Shown: positions 7,335-15,357 of the stretch, one piece after another
How positions within the stretch are numbered: position 1 is the stretch's first letter
Layout: every line of letters starts with the position of its first letter
NCBI RefSeq assembly: GCF_009193135.1
Contig: NZ_VUKC01000010.1
Location: forward strand, 1 to 64,000
Length of the DNA stretch: 64,000 nt
Direction of reading: 5' to 3'
Source: Georgenia satyanarayanai
Lineage (GTDB): Bacteria > Actinomycetota > Actinomycetes > Actinomycetales > Actinomycetaceae
Translations under genes and position numbers: made by a program
Notes under the pieces: model-generated
Told to the model about the DNA's origin: nothing
What the model saw: only the letters and a program-made list of their open reading frames with translations
The model's database searches: none

Positions 7335-8929
7335 CCGCCGAGCCCGCGCCCGGCAGGGCCGCTGGCGCCGACGCGCCCACCGCCGTCGTCGTCGGGGGCG
7401 GGATCTCCGGGCTCGCGACGGCCGCGCTGCTCGCCCGCGACGGTTTCCGGGTGCAGCTCCTCGAGCAGCGCGAGGAGCTCGGTGGGCGTGCGGGCAGCTG
7501 GAGCGCCGCGGGCTTCCGTTTCGACACCGGTCCGTCCTGGTACCTCATGCCCGAGGTCTTCGACCGGTTCTTCGGGCTCCTCGGCAGCTCGAGCGCCGAG
7601 CAGCTCGACCTCGTCACCCTCGACCCCGCCTACCGGGTGTTCTACGAGGGCCACACCGAGCCGCTCGACGTGCTGCCGGACCGCGCGGCGAACCTCGCGG
7701 CCTTCGAGCGGGTCGAGCCGGGCGCCGGGCAGCGGCTCGACCGGTACCTCGACACGGCGCAGGAGACCTACGACATGGCGCTGCGCCACTTCCTCTACAC
7801 GAGCTTCACCTCGTGGCGGGACCTGGCCGTGCCGGACGTGGTGCGCCAGGCGCACCGGCTGCTGCCGCTCCTGGGCCGCTCGCTCAAGGCACACGTCGCC
7901 GCGAGCTTCACCGACCGCCGGCTGCGCCAGATCCTCGGCTACCCCGCGGTGTTCCTCGGCTCCTCGCCCGACCGCACGCCGAGCATGTATCACCTCATGA
8001 GCGCCCTCGACCTCACCGGCGGTGTCCAGTACCCCCAGGGGGGCTTCGCCCGGCTCATCGAGGCGGTCGCGGGCCTGGCCGAGGAGCAGGGGGTCACCGT
8101 CCGCACCGGCGCCACGGTCACCGCCGTGACGACGGAGTCGGCGGCGCGCGGCCGGCGCGGTCCGCGCTCCCGCGTGAGCGGGGTCCGCTACCGCGACGCC
8201 GCCGGTGGTGAGCACCGGGTGCGTGCCGACGTCGTCGTCGCGGCGGCGGACCTCCACCACGTGGAGACCGAGCTGCTCCCGCCCGCCGTCCGTGAGCGCC
8301 CCGCCCGCTGGTGGGAACGCCGCGACCCCGGCCCCGGCGGCGTGCTCGTCTACCTCGGCGTGGACGGCCGCCTGCCCCAGCTGCCCCACCACACCCTGCT
8401 CTTCACCGAGGACTGGGACCGCAACTTTCGCGACATCCGCGAGAACCGGGTGCCGCGGCCCGCCTCCGCCTACGTGTGCACGCCCTCACGCACCGACCCG
8501 AGCGTCGCGCCCGCCGACGCGGAGAACGTCTTCATCCTCGTCCCGGTCCCGGCCGACCCGTCCATCGGGCGCGGCGGTCTCGACGGCGGCGGGGACCGCG
8601 CCGTCGAGGACATCGCCGACGCCGCGATCGACCAGCTCGCCTCGTGGACCGGGATCCCGGACCTGCGGGACCGGATCCGCGTCCGCCGGACGGTGGGGCC
8701 GGGGGACTTCGCCGCGGACCTCGGCTCCTGGCGCGGGGGCATGCTCGGCCCGGCGCACACGCTGCGGCAGAGCGCCTTCTTCCGGCCGGGCAACGCCTCG
8801 CGGAAGGTGCGCGGCCTGTACTACGCCGGCGCGAGCACCATCCCGGGCATCGGCCTGCCGATGTGCCTCATCAGCGCGGAGATCGTTCGTGACCGGGTAC
8901 GCGCCGAGATGGCACTGTGGGCCTCGTGA
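7331..8929 (+). CDS. crtI: Phytoene desaturase (lycopene-forming)
   Basis: This 532-residue FAD enzyme has a Rossmann motif VVVGGGISGLATAALLA (about 18-34), the ELGGRAGSW continuation, FDTGPSWYLMPEVFDRFF and a C-terminal FAD motif YYAGASTIPGIGLPMC. CrtI converts phytoene to lycopene by four desaturations at the membrane. The ATG overlaps crtB by ATGA. The C-terminus overlaps the first lycopene cyclase subunit gene. Confidence 0.95.
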   Translation: MTAEPAPGRAAGADAPTAVVVGGGISGLATAALLARDGFRVQLLEQREELGGRAGSWSAAGFRFDTGPSWYLMPEVFDRFFGLLGSSSAEQLDLVTLDPAYRVFYEGHTEPLDVLPDRAANLAAFERVEPGAGQRLDRYLDTAQETYDMALRHFLYTSFTSWRDLAVPDVVRQAHRLLPLLGRSLKAHVAASFTDRRLRQILGYPAVFLGSSPDRTPSMYHLMSALDLTGGVQYPQGGFARLIEAVAGLAEEQGVTVRTGATVTAVTTESAARGRRGPRSRVSGVRYRDAAGGEHRVRADVVVAAADLHHVETELLPPAVRERPARWWERRDPGPGGVLVYLGVDGRLPQLPHHTLLFTEDWDRNFRDIRENRVPRPASAYVCTPSRTDPSVAPADAENVFILVPVPADPSIGRGGLDGGGDRAVEDIADAAIDQLASWTGIPDLRDRIRVRRTVGPGDFAADLGSWRGGMLGPAHTLRQSAFFRPGNASRKVRGLYYAGASTIPGIGLPMCLISAEIVRDRVRAEMALWAS

Positions 8930-9267
8930 TCGCTCTCGCCTACCTCGCGGCGCTGCTCGTCCCGCTCGGCTGCATGGCCCTGCTCGACGCCCGCTTCCGG
9001 CTCGTCCTGTGGGCCGACGCCCGCCGCGGCGCGCTCGTCCTCGCCCTCGGCGTCGTGTTCTTCCTCCTGTGGGACGTCGCCGCGATCGCCGCCGGCTTCT
9101 ACCACCGCGGGGAGAGCGAGGCGATGACCGGCATCATGCTCGCCCCCGAGCTGCCCCTGGAGGAGCTCGTCTTCGTCACCTTCCTCTGCTACCTCACCCT
9201 GGTGCTCCACGGCCTGGTCCTCCTGCTCCTGCGCTCGCGCCGGACGACGACGGCGGAGGTGGGCTGA
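8926..9267 (+). CDS. crtYe: Lycopene/C50 carotenoid epsilon- or gamma-cyclase subunit (CrtYe-like)
   Basis: A small integral membrane protein of about 113 residues with three predicted helices, matching the half-size heterodimeric cyclases of Gram-positive bacteria (CrtYe/CrtYf, or CrtYg/CrtYh in Micrococcus). The conserved pattern FFLLWDVAAIAAGFY followed by PLEELVF is typical of the family. GTG 8926 is preferred because it gives the GTGA overlap seen throughout the operon; in-frame GTG 8917 is the alternative. It should act with the following gene to cyclise the C50 skeleton. Ring type (epsilon or gamma) cannot be read from sequence alone. Confidence 0.85.
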   Translation: MIALAYLAALLVPLGCMALLDARFRLVLWADARRGALVLALGVVFFLLWDVAAIAAGFYHRGESEAMTGIMLAPELPLEELVFVTFLCYLTLVLHGLVLLLLRSRRTTTAEVG

Positions 9268-9588
9268 GTGAGCTACGTCCTGCTGGCGGGCCTGTTCCTC
9301 GTCCCCGTCCTCGTCACCGCCGTCGTCGCCACCCGGGTGCGGCGGCTCGGCCGGCAGTGGTGGGCGGCGACCGCCCTCTCGCTCGTGGTCCTGCTCGTCC
9401 TCACGGTCGTCTTCGACAGCCTCATGATCGCCGCCGACCTCTTCCGCTACGACGACGACCAGCTCACCGGGGTGCGGCTCCTCCTCGCGCCGGTCGAGGA
9501 CCTCGCCTGGCCGCTCGCCTCGGTGCTGCTCCTGCCCGCGCTGTGGGAGCTGCTGCGCCCCCGCCGGACCGAGGAGGAGCGGGCGTGA
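9268..9588 (+). CDS. crtYf: C50 carotenoid cyclase subunit (CrtYf-like)
   Basis: The partner half-cyclase has 106 residues and three hydrophobic helices. FDSLMIAADLFRYD and PVEDLAWPL are the counterpart of the WD...E/PxExxxF motifs in the previous subunit. Its GTG starts directly after the preceding TGA with no gap, as expected for subunits needed in equal amounts. The end overlaps crtEb by GTGA. Confidence 0.85.
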   Translation: MSYVLLAGLFLVPVLVTAVVATRVRRLGRQWWAATALSLVVLLVLTVVFDSLMIAADLFRYDDDQLTGVRLLLAPVEDLAWPLASVLLLPALWELLRPRRTEEERA

Positions 9589-10463
9589 CCGCGACCGCGA
9601 CGAGCGCGCTGCGCCAGCTCCTCGGCTCCTCCCGGCCCGTCAGCTGGATCAACACCGCCTACCCCTTCGCGGCGGCCTACCTCATGGCCGGCGGCGGCGT
9701 GGACGTCGCGCTCGTCGTCGGGACGCTGTACTTCCTCATCCCCTACAACCTCCTCATGTACGGGGTCAACGACGTCTTCGACTACGAGTCGGACCTGCGC
9801 AACCCCCGCAAGGGCAGCATCGAGGGGATCGTCCTCGACCGTCGCTGGCACCGCACGACCATCTGGGCCTCGGTGCTGAGCAACGCGCCCTTCGTCGTCG
9901 CCCTCGTCCTTCTCGGCTCGGCGGCATCCACGGCGGTGCTCGCCGTCAGCGTCCTCGCCGTCATCGCGTACTCGGCGCCCGTCCTGCGGTTCAAGGAGCG
10001 CCCGGTCCTCGACTCGCTCACCTCGAGCACCCACTTCGTCAGCCCCGCGGTCCTCGGGCTCGTCCTCGCGGGCGGCTCCCCGGAGGGCGCGGCGCTCGCG
10101 GCACTCGTCGCCTTCTTCCTCTGGGGCATGGCCTCCCACGCCTTCGGCGCGGTCCAGGACGTCACCGCGGACCGCGAGGCCGGCATCTCCTCCGTCGCGA
10201 CGTGGCTCGGGGCGGCCCGCACGACCCGCCTGGCCGTCCTGCTGTACGCCGCGGCCGGGGTGGCCGTGCTGTGGACCGGGTGGCCGGGGGCGCTGGCCGC
10301 CGTCCTCGTCGTGCCCTACATCGTGTCCGTCGCGCCGTTCTGGTCGCTGCCCGACGCGCGATGCGAGGAGGCCAACGCGGGGTGGCGCCGGTTCATCTGG
10401 TTCAACCTCGGCACCGGCTTCCTCGTCACCCAGCTGCTCATCGCCATCGCCTGGACCCGCTGA
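9585..10463 (+). CDS. crtEb: Lycopene elongase (UbiA-family prenyltransferase)
   Basis: A 292-residue multi-helix UbiA prenyltransferase that adds two C5 units to lycopene, giving flavuxanthin-type C50 precursors. The first Asp-rich motif is NDVFDYESD (62-70). The second is DVTADREAG (about 190-198), after SHAFGAVQ. This gene together with split cyclases is the signature of C50 rather than C40 carotenoid producers. It starts by GTGA overlap with crtYf. Confidence 0.9.
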   Translation: MTATATSALRQLLGSSRPVSWINTAYPFAAAYLMAGGGVDVALVVGTLYFLIPYNLLMYGVNDVFDYESDLRNPRKGSIEGIVLDRRWHRTTIWASVLSNAPFVVALVLLGSAASTAVLAVSVLAVIAYSAPVLRFKERPVLDSLTSSTHFVSPAVLGLVLAGGSPEGAALAALVAFFLWGMASHAFGAVQDVTADREAGISSVATWLGAARTTRLAVLLYAAAGVAVLWTGWPGALAAVLVVPYIVSVAPFWSLPDARCEEANAGWRRFIWFNLGTGFLVTQLLIAIAWTR

Positions 10464-11056
10464 TGCCCGACGTGCACGAGCCGCGCCCCACCACGCCCGC
10501 CGGCGTCCTGCTCACCGTCCCCGGGCCCCGTCCCGCACGGGCCGCGGCGCAGGCCGTCGCGGTGCTCGCCGCGCTCAGCGTCCCGGCGGCGCTCGCGGTC
10601 GACGTCGTCGCCGCGGCGGTGGCAGCTCTCGTGCTCGGCGGTGTCACGCTCGCCCGGGTGCTCTTCCTGCCCGCCACCCTCCAGGCGCTGCTCGGCGCCG
10701 CGCTCGTCGCCGCGGGCTGGGCCAGCGCCGTCGGGATGTACGAGTCGGTGCCCTGGGTCGACGTGCCGGCTCACCTGTTCGTCAACGGGCTCGTCGCCGC
10801 GGCGCTCGGGATCGTCATGCTGCGCCGCGGGCTGCTCGCCGACCCGGCCACCCGGGCGGGGCGCGCCGGGGTCGCGCTGACGACGGCGAGCGCGGGCATG
10901 ACCCTCGGGGTGCTGTGGGAGATCGCCGAGTGGGCCGGGTTCACCTACATCGACGACTCCGTCTACGTGTACTACGGCGACACCATCGGTGACCTCACCG
11001 CCGGCGGGGTGGGGTCCGCCGTCGCCGGGGTCCTCGTGGCCCGGTGGGCGCGGTGA
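10463..11056 (+). CDS. YjdF/DUF2238-like membrane protein in the carotenoid operon
   Basis: About 197 residues with five to six hydrophobic helices. The segments VDVPAHLFVNG, GVLWEIAEWAG and YGDTIGDLTAGG resemble the conserved His/Glu/Asp pattern of YjdF-type (DUF2238-like) inner-membrane proteins. No enzymatic function is established for that family. It starts inside the crtEb stop (TGATG) and its end overlaps the glycosyltransferase, so it is part of the same translational chain. A role in pigment modification, placement or flipping is plausible but unproven. Confidence 0.65.
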   Translation: MPDVHEPRPTTPAGVLLTVPGPRPARAAAQAVAVLAALSVPAALAVDVVAAAVAALVLGGVTLARVLFLPATLQALLGAALVAAGWASAVGMYESVPWVDVPAHLFVNGLVAAALGIVMLRRGLLADPATRAGRAGVALTTASAGMTLGVLWEIAEWAGFTYIDDSVYVYYGDTIGDLTAGGVGSAVAGVLVARWAR

Positions 11057-11799
11057 GCCCGCTGAGCGTGAGCGTCGTCATCCCGGCGCTCGACGACGCG
11101 CCGGCCCTCGCGCGCTGCCTGGGCGCCCTGGGGCGGCAGACGGTGGCGCCGCTGGAGGTCGTCGTCGTCGACAACGGCTCGCGCGACGCGACCGCGGAGG
11201 TCGCCCGCCGGCTCGGCGCGCGTGTCGTCACCGAGCCGCGGCGCGGGATCCCCATGGCGGCCGCCGCCGGCTACGACGCCGCCCGCGGTGACCTCATCGC
11301 CCGTCTCGACGCCGACTCCCTGCCGGGCCCGGACTGGCTCGAACGCATCACCGCCGCGATGGTCGACCCGCGACGGGACGCCGTCACCGGGGTCGGGAGC
11401 TTCTACGAGCTGCCGCGGACCGGCCGGCTCGTGTCCGCCGTCTACCTCGGCGCCTACTACGGGCTGTGCTACCTCGCCCTCGGCCACCACGCGCTGTGGG
11501 GCTCGAGCATGGCGGTGCGCCGCTCGAGCTGGCTCGCCGTGCGCGCCGCCGTCCACGACGACGACGCCGAGCTCCACGACGACCTCGACCTCGCCTTCGC
11601 GCTCGGGCCGCGCCGGCAGGTGCGGCTGGACCGGTCGATCGTCGTCGGCGTCTCGGCGCGCAGCCTCGTGGGCCTGTCGCAGCTGCGGCGCCGCTTCCGG
11701 CGGGCCTTCCGCACGCTGGCCGTCAACTGGCGGGTGGCCCCGCCCTGGACGAGGTGGGCGGTGCGCCTGGGGCTGCCCGCGCGGGGCGGGGCGGCATGA
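11053..11799 (+). CDS. Family 2 glycosyltransferase, candidate carotenoid glycosyltransferase
   Basis: 248 residues with a GT-A fold. VSVVIPALDDAPALARC opens the nucleotide-sugar domain, VVDNGSRD follows, and ARLDADSLPGP (about 86-96) supplies the DxD motif. HALWGSSMAVRR and DDLDLAF are acceptor-side motifs of GT2 enzymes. C50 carotenoid clusters often end in a glycosyltransferase (CrtX) that glucosylates the hydroxylated ends, so this is a likely functional equivalent. The GTG at 11053 overlaps the previous stop by GTGA. Confidence 0.8.
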   Translation: MSPLSVSVVIPALDDAPALARCLGALGRQTVAPLEVVVVDNGSRDATAEVARRLGARVVTEPRRGIPMAAAAGYDAARGDLIARLDADSLPGPDWLERITAAMVDPRRDAVTGVGSFYELPRTGRLVSAVYLGAYYGLCYLALGHHALWGSSMAVRRSSWLAVRAAVHDDDAELHDDLDLAFALGPRRQVRLDRSIVVGVSARSLVGLSQLRRRFRRAFRTLAVNWRVAPPWTRWAVRLGLPARGGAA

Positions 11800-12233
11800 G
11801 GGTCTGGTCGGTCCACCCGCGCTACCTCGACCGGCAGGGGCTCGTCGCGTGCTGGCGCGAGACGCTGCTCGCGCAGGCGGTGCTCGCGGGGCGGACCAAG
11901 GGCTACCGGGGCCACAGCCAGCTCGTCCGCTTCCGGGCGACGGCGGACCCGGTCGCGACGGTCTGCGCCTACCTCGGGGTGCTCGCCGTCGAGGCCGACG
12001 AGCGGGGCTACCGCTTCGACCGCACCCGTATCGACCGCCCTGTCACCCTCGACGCCGTCGCGCGTGTCCCGGTGACCGAGGGGCAGGTCGCCTACGAGTG
12101 GGCACACCTGCTCGCGAAGCTGGCCGAGCGCAGCCCGGACCGCCACGCCCTGGTCCGCGACGTCACCGACGTCGCCGTCCACCCCCTCTTCGTCCCCGTC
12201 CCCGGCCCGGTGGAGCCGTGGGAGAAGACCTAG
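11796..12233 (+). CDS. Pyrimidine-dimer DNA glycosylase (T4 endonuclease V-like)
   Basis: A 145-residue protein that opens RVWSVHPRYLDRQGLVACWR and continues with LLAQAVL and TKGYRGHSQL. This is the conserved N-terminal half of the Pyr_excise / endonuclease V (DenV-like) family. These enzymes remove UV-induced cyclobutane pyrimidine dimers and nick the abasic site. The ATG overlaps the glycosyltransferase stop by ATGA, so it appears to be the last gene of the carotenoid operon. Linking repair of UV lesions to screening pigments makes biological sense. Activity is inferred from family membership. Confidence 0.85.
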   Translation: MRVWSVHPRYLDRQGLVACWRETLLAQAVLAGRTKGYRGHSQLVRFRATADPVATVCAYLGVLAVEADERGYRFDRTRIDRPVTLDAVARVPVTEGQVAYEWAHLLAKLAERSPDRHALVRDVTDVAVHPLFVPVPGPVEPWEKT

Positions 12234-12238
12234 CGCCC

Positions 12239-12258
12239 CACCCACCCCCGGGTGGGTG
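12239..12258 (+). terminator. Hairpin after the carotenoid operon
   Basis: CACCCACCC and GGGTGGGTG form a perfect 9-bp stem directly after the glycosylase stop. There is no T-run, as is common in high-GC actinobacteria. Confidence 0.55.
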
Positions 12259-12340
12259 CCGCGACGGCTGCGGTGACCTCGGCCCCGGGACGGCCACGGG
12301 CTCGAGCGGCTCGGCCTATCCTCGGGGGAAGGAGCGAGAG

Positions 12341-12358
12341 ATGGGCAGCAACGTATGA
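12341..12358 (+). other. Five-codon leader ORF overlapping the dtxR start
   Basis: ATG GGC AGC AAC GTA TGA encodes MGSNV. It has the best Shine-Dalgarno of the region (GGAAGGAG, about 7 nt upstream). Its stop overlaps the next gene's start (ATGA at 12355-12358), so ribosomes ending here could restart on the regulator gene. Confidence 0.4.
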
Positions 12359-13041
12359 GTGACCTGATCGACACCACCGAGATGTACCTCAAGACGGTCT
12401 ACGAGCTGGAGGAGGAGGGCGTGGTGCCCATGCGGGCACGCATCGCCGAGCGCCTCGGCCACTCCGGCCCGACGGTGTCCCAGACGGTCGCCCGCATGGA
12501 GCGCGACGGGCTGCTCCACCTCGAGGAGGCCCGCCGCATCCGCCTGTCCGACCGCGGGCACGAGCGGGCCACCCAGGTCATGCGCAAGCACCGCCTCGCC
12601 GAGCGGCTGCTCACCGACGTCATCGGCCTGGACTGGGAGTACGTCCACGAGGAGGCGTGCCGCTGGGAGCACGTCATGAGCGAGCAGGTCGAGCACCGCC
12701 TCGTCGCGCTCCTCGACCACCCCCACCACGACCCGTACGGCAACCCCATCCCCGGTCTCGCCGAGCTCGGCGAGCACAGCCTGGCGCCCGTCGACCCGCC
12801 GCTGCAGCCGCTGGCCGCCGTCGTCGACGGCCAGGACACCGAGGTGGTCCTGCGGCGCATCGGCGAGCCGCTCCAGGTGGACGTCGAGCTGCTCGCCCGC
12901 TTCTCCGAGGCCGGGGTGCGTCCCGGCTCCCGGCTCAACGTGCAGCGCGGCGCCGGCTTCGTCTCCCTCCAGGCCGACGGCTCCGAGCTCGTCCTCGACG
13001 TCGCCGTGGACGTCACGCGACACCTCTTCGTCGACGCCTGA
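12355..13041 (+). CDS. DtxR/IdeR-type iron-dependent repressor
   Basis: A 228-residue DtxR protein with N-terminal winged helix (MRARIAERLGHSGPTVSQTV), dimerisation/metal domain and a C-terminal SH3-like domain. Metal ligands fall at the same numbers as in Corynebacterium diphtheriae DtxR: M10, C102, E105 and H106 for site 2, and H79, E83 and H98 for site 1. Cys102 argues for Fe(II) sensing rather than Mn (MntR type). Known homologues repress siderophore and iron-uptake genes. Translation may be coupled to the MGSNV leader. A TATCCT box at about 12317 could be the -10. Confidence 0.9.
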   Translation: MSDLIDTTEMYLKTVYELEEEGVVPMRARIAERLGHSGPTVSQTVARMERDGLLHLEEARRIRLSDRGHERATQVMRKHRLAERLLTDVIGLDWEYVHEEACRWEHVMSEQVEHRLVALLDHPHHDPYGNPIPGLAELGEHSLAPVDPPLQPLAAVVDGQDTEVVLRRIGEPLQVDVELLARFSEAGVRPGSRLNVQRGAGFVSLQADGSELVLDVAVDVTRHLFVDA

Positions 13042-13042
13042 A

Positions 13043-13062
13043 AACCGCGGAAGTCCGCGGTT
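13043..13062 (+). terminator. Intrinsic terminator of the dtxR-like gene
   Basis: AACCGCGGA-AG-TCCGCGGTT is a perfect 9-bp stem starting just after the stop, preceded by AAAA and followed by TTCT. Confidence 0.75.
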
Positions 13063-13120
13063 CTCCCTGCCCCACAGGTGTGAGTCGCGACACGCCGGTC
13101 ACATCCGTCGTAACCGGAAC

Positions 13121-13150
13121 GTGACAATTGGCGAGGCGCTCAGGTAGTGT
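13121..13150 (+). promoter_or_regulatory. Promoter for the riboswitch/NlpC-P60 transcript
   Basis: GTGACA (13121-13126) and TAGTGT (13145-13150) are 18 bp apart, placing a transcription start shortly before the riboswitch. The remainder of the intergenic region shows no gene. Confidence 0.45.
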
Positions 13151-13184
13151 CCGACTCGCTCCTCACGCCCTCCAGTGAAGAGCC

Positions 13185-13356
13185 CATGGACGGAGCCCAA
13201 CCCTGCCGCCGCCCGTGGTCCCAAGAATGTCCGTCGGCAGGGGCGGGGGAACCAGGTAGTGGCGGTCGGCTCCGGTCGGCCCCTAGGGGTGAAGCCCGTC
13301 CGAGAGGGCGGGCCGGGTGAACTCCCACCCGAACCCGACAGCTCACCTCGTCGGCA
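13185..13356 (+). promoter_or_regulatory. c-di-AMP riboswitch (ydaO/yuaA type)
   Basis: The leader holds the conserved pieces of the ydaO-yuaA class in order: GGACGGAGC, CCTGCCGCC, GGGGGAACCAGG, AGGGGTGAAGCCC, GGGCCGGGTGAACTCCC, and the terminal block ACCCGAACCCGACAGCT followed by CACCTCGTCGGC. In actinobacteria this riboswitch typically precedes cell-wall hydrolase genes (NlpC/P60, Rpf) and turns expression off at high c-di-AMP. That matches the gene that follows. Confidence 0.9.
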
Positions 13357-13374
13357 ACACAGGAGAGGCAGTTC

Positions 13375-14250
13375 GTGACCGTCACTACGCCTGGGCGCCA
13401 CCGTGCAGCGTGCCGTCCCACCACCCCACTCACCGCGCTCGGCCAGGCCGTCGCCGGCCCGGCAGCCCGCCGTGGCATGCTCGTCGCCGCGTCCTCGGGT
13501 CTCGCGCTCACCATGGCGGCCAGCACCGCCGTCGCCGCGCCGGAGGGTTCCTCCCTCCCGCAGGTCGACGTCTCGGCCCTCTCGAGCCAGGCGCGCACGG
13601 CCCTGACGGTCAACCCGACCGTCTCCGTGCCCGCCGACGTCGAGTTCGCCGTCGCGGACGTGGCCGTGGCGGCGACGCCGCCGAAGACCACCCTCGCCGA
13701 GGACTCCGACCCGATCGCCGAGCACATCGCCGCGGAGGAGGCCGCCGCGGAGGCTGCCGCCGCCGCCGAGGCGCAGGCCCTGGCCGCCGCGCGCTCGACC
13801 GAGACGGCGTCCCGCAGCGGTGCGACCGCGTCTGCGTCCTCGTCCTCGTCCTCCTCCGCCGCTGTCGCGGAGGAGAGCGTCACCCAGGCCGCCCCCGCGC
13901 CGGCCGCCTCGGGCAACGCCATCGTCGACATCGCCTTCCGCTACGTCGGCACCCCGTACGTGTGGGGCGGCTCCAGCCCGTCCGGCTTCGACTGCTCCGG
14001 CTTCACCTGGTACGTCTTCCAGCAGGCCGGCATCAGCATCCCGCGCGGCTCCAGCGCGCAGGCCGGCGCCGGGACCGTCGTCTCGGCCTCCGAGGCGCGA
14101 CCCGGTGACCTCGTGTGGTGGCCCGGCCACATCGGGATCTACCTGGGCGACGGCCAGCACATCGCCGCCCGCAACCCCTCCAAGCCCCTGCAGGCCGGTC
14201 CGATCTCGCACGTCGGCCGCGGCGCCCCCACCTTCATCCGGGTGGGCTGA
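13375..14250 (+). CDS. Secreted NlpC/P60 peptidoglycan hydrolase
   Basis: 291 residues. A signal/anchor region (about 35-55) leads to an Ala-rich helical stretch (115-140), a Ser-rich linker (144-165) and a C-terminal NlpC/P60 domain (about 180-291) with catalytic C207 (GFDCSGF) and H252 (GHIGIYLG). The third polar catalytic residue (His/Asn/Glu in relatives, after GDGQ) appears to be Ala at about 264, which is unusual. Such enzymes cut gamma-D-Glu-meso-DAP or related stem-peptide bonds during wall remodelling. AGGAGAGG precedes the GTG start. Expression is probably controlled by the c-di-AMP riboswitch. Confidence 0.9.
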   Translation: MTVTTPGRHRAACRPTTPLTALGQAVAGPAARRGMLVAASSGLALTMAASTAVAAPEGSSLPQVDVSALSSQARTALTVNPTVSVPADVEFAVADVAVAATPPKTTLAEDSDPIAEHIAAEEAAAEAAAAAEAQALAAARSTETASRSGATASASSSSSSSAAVAEESVTQAAPAPAASGNAIVDIAFRYVGTPYVWGGSSPSGFDCSGFTWYVFQQAGISIPRGSSAQAGAGTVVSASEARPGDLVWWPGHIGIYLGDGQHIAARNPSKPLQAGPISHVGRGAPTFIRVG

Positions 14251-14273
14251 GCCCCCAGCACGGCTGCCCCGAC

Positions 14274-14301
14274 GGGCCCGCACCGAACCCGGTGCGGGCC
14301 C
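14274..14301 (+). terminator. Intrinsic terminator after the NlpC/P60 gene
   Basis: GGGCCCGCACCG-AACC-CGGTGCGGGCCC is a perfect 12-bp stem with a 4-nt loop. Confidence 0.8.
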
Positions 14302-14384
14302 GTCGTCGTCCCCGCCCGAAGCGCCGCCCCCGCCGCGCGCGAGAGAGCACAATGGGGGCAACGACTCCCGACCTGGAGGGTGAG

Positions 14385-15314
14385 ATGCCCCGCGAGAACG
14401 TCGTCATCGTCGGTGTGGACGGTTCCGAGACGAGCACAGCAGCCCTCGACTGGGCCGCTGCCGAGGCCCGCCGGCTCGGGTGGCGTCTCCACGTCGTGTG
14501 CGCCTACGCGGTCCCCGCGTTCACCGTCGCCTCCCTCGACGGCGGCTTCGCGGCCGTCGACGACTCGGCGATCCAGGCCGGCGCGCAGGCGGTCCTCGAC
14601 GAGGCCCTCGAGCGGGTCGGTGACGGACTCGACGTCACGTCCGCCCTCGAGCTCGGCGACCCGACCGGCGTGCTCGTCGAGCTCTCCCGGCAGGCGGGTC
14701 TCGCCGTCGTCGGCACACGGGGTGGTGGCGGTTTCGCCGACCGGCTCCTCGGCAACGTCTCCTCCTCGCTGCCCGCGCACGCCCACTGCCCCACCGTCGT
14801 CGTGCCCCGCACCCCCGAGGGGCAGTCCGGCTTCACGCCGGTGCGCCGGATGGTCGTGGGCGTCGACGGCTCGGAGTCGGCGACCATCGCGGTGCGTCGC
14901 GCCGTCGACGAGGCCGTCCTGTGGGACGCCCACCTCACCGCCGTCGCCGCGGTCCCGATCGGCGGCGGCTCAGGATCCCTCGCCTGGCTGCCCGCCGCCG
15001 TCGACCGTGAGGACGTCCTCGCCGACGTCAAGGTCGGCCTGAACGTCGCCGTCGAGCGGGCCGTCGAGGGCCGCGAGGTGCGCATCAGCCAGCACGCCCT
15101 GGACGGCAACGCGGCCGCCCTCCTCGCCGAGTTCTCGACGGCGGTCGACCTCGTCGTCGTCGGCTCCCGGGGCCGCGGCGGCTTCGCGGGACTGCTCATG
15201 GGCTCCACGAGCCAGGCCGTGCTCCACCACGCCGTGTGCCCGGTCATGGTCGTGCCCGCCCGCTCCGCCCGCGAGGAGGCCGGCCCGGCAGACGTGCCCT
15301 GGCGCAGCCGCTGA
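14385..15314 (+). CDS. Universal stress protein with two USP domains
   Basis: 309 residues made of two tandem USP domains (about 1-145 and 155-300). Each has a GVDGSE strand-loop and the ATP-binding pattern Gx2Gx9G(S/T). These are GTRGGGGFADRLLGNVSSS in the first and GSRGRGGFAGLLMGSTSQ in the second. Tandem ATP-binding USPs are common in actinobacteria and rise under hypoxia or stationary phase. The ATG at 14385 has GGAGGG 4 nt upstream, better than the in-frame ATG at 14352, which is probably part of the promoter region. Confidence 0.9.
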   Translation: MPRENVVIVGVDGSETSTAALDWAAAEARRLGWRLHVVCAYAVPAFTVASLDGGFAAVDDSAIQAGAQAVLDEALERVGDGLDVTSALELGDPTGVLVELSRQAGLAVVGTRGGGGFADRLLGNVSSSLPAHAHCPTVVVPRTPEGQSGFTPVRRMVVGVDGSESATIAVRRAVDEAVLWDAHLTAVAAVPIGGGSGSLAWLPAAVDREDVLADVKVGLNVAVERAVEGREVRISQHALDGNAAALLAEFSTAVDLVVVGSRGRGGFAGLLMGSTSQAVLHHAVCPVMVVPARSAREEAGPADVPWRSR

Positions 15315-15357
15315 CGTGTCGAGGGTCACGCGCGCCCTCGCTGCCGCGCCCTCGGGC

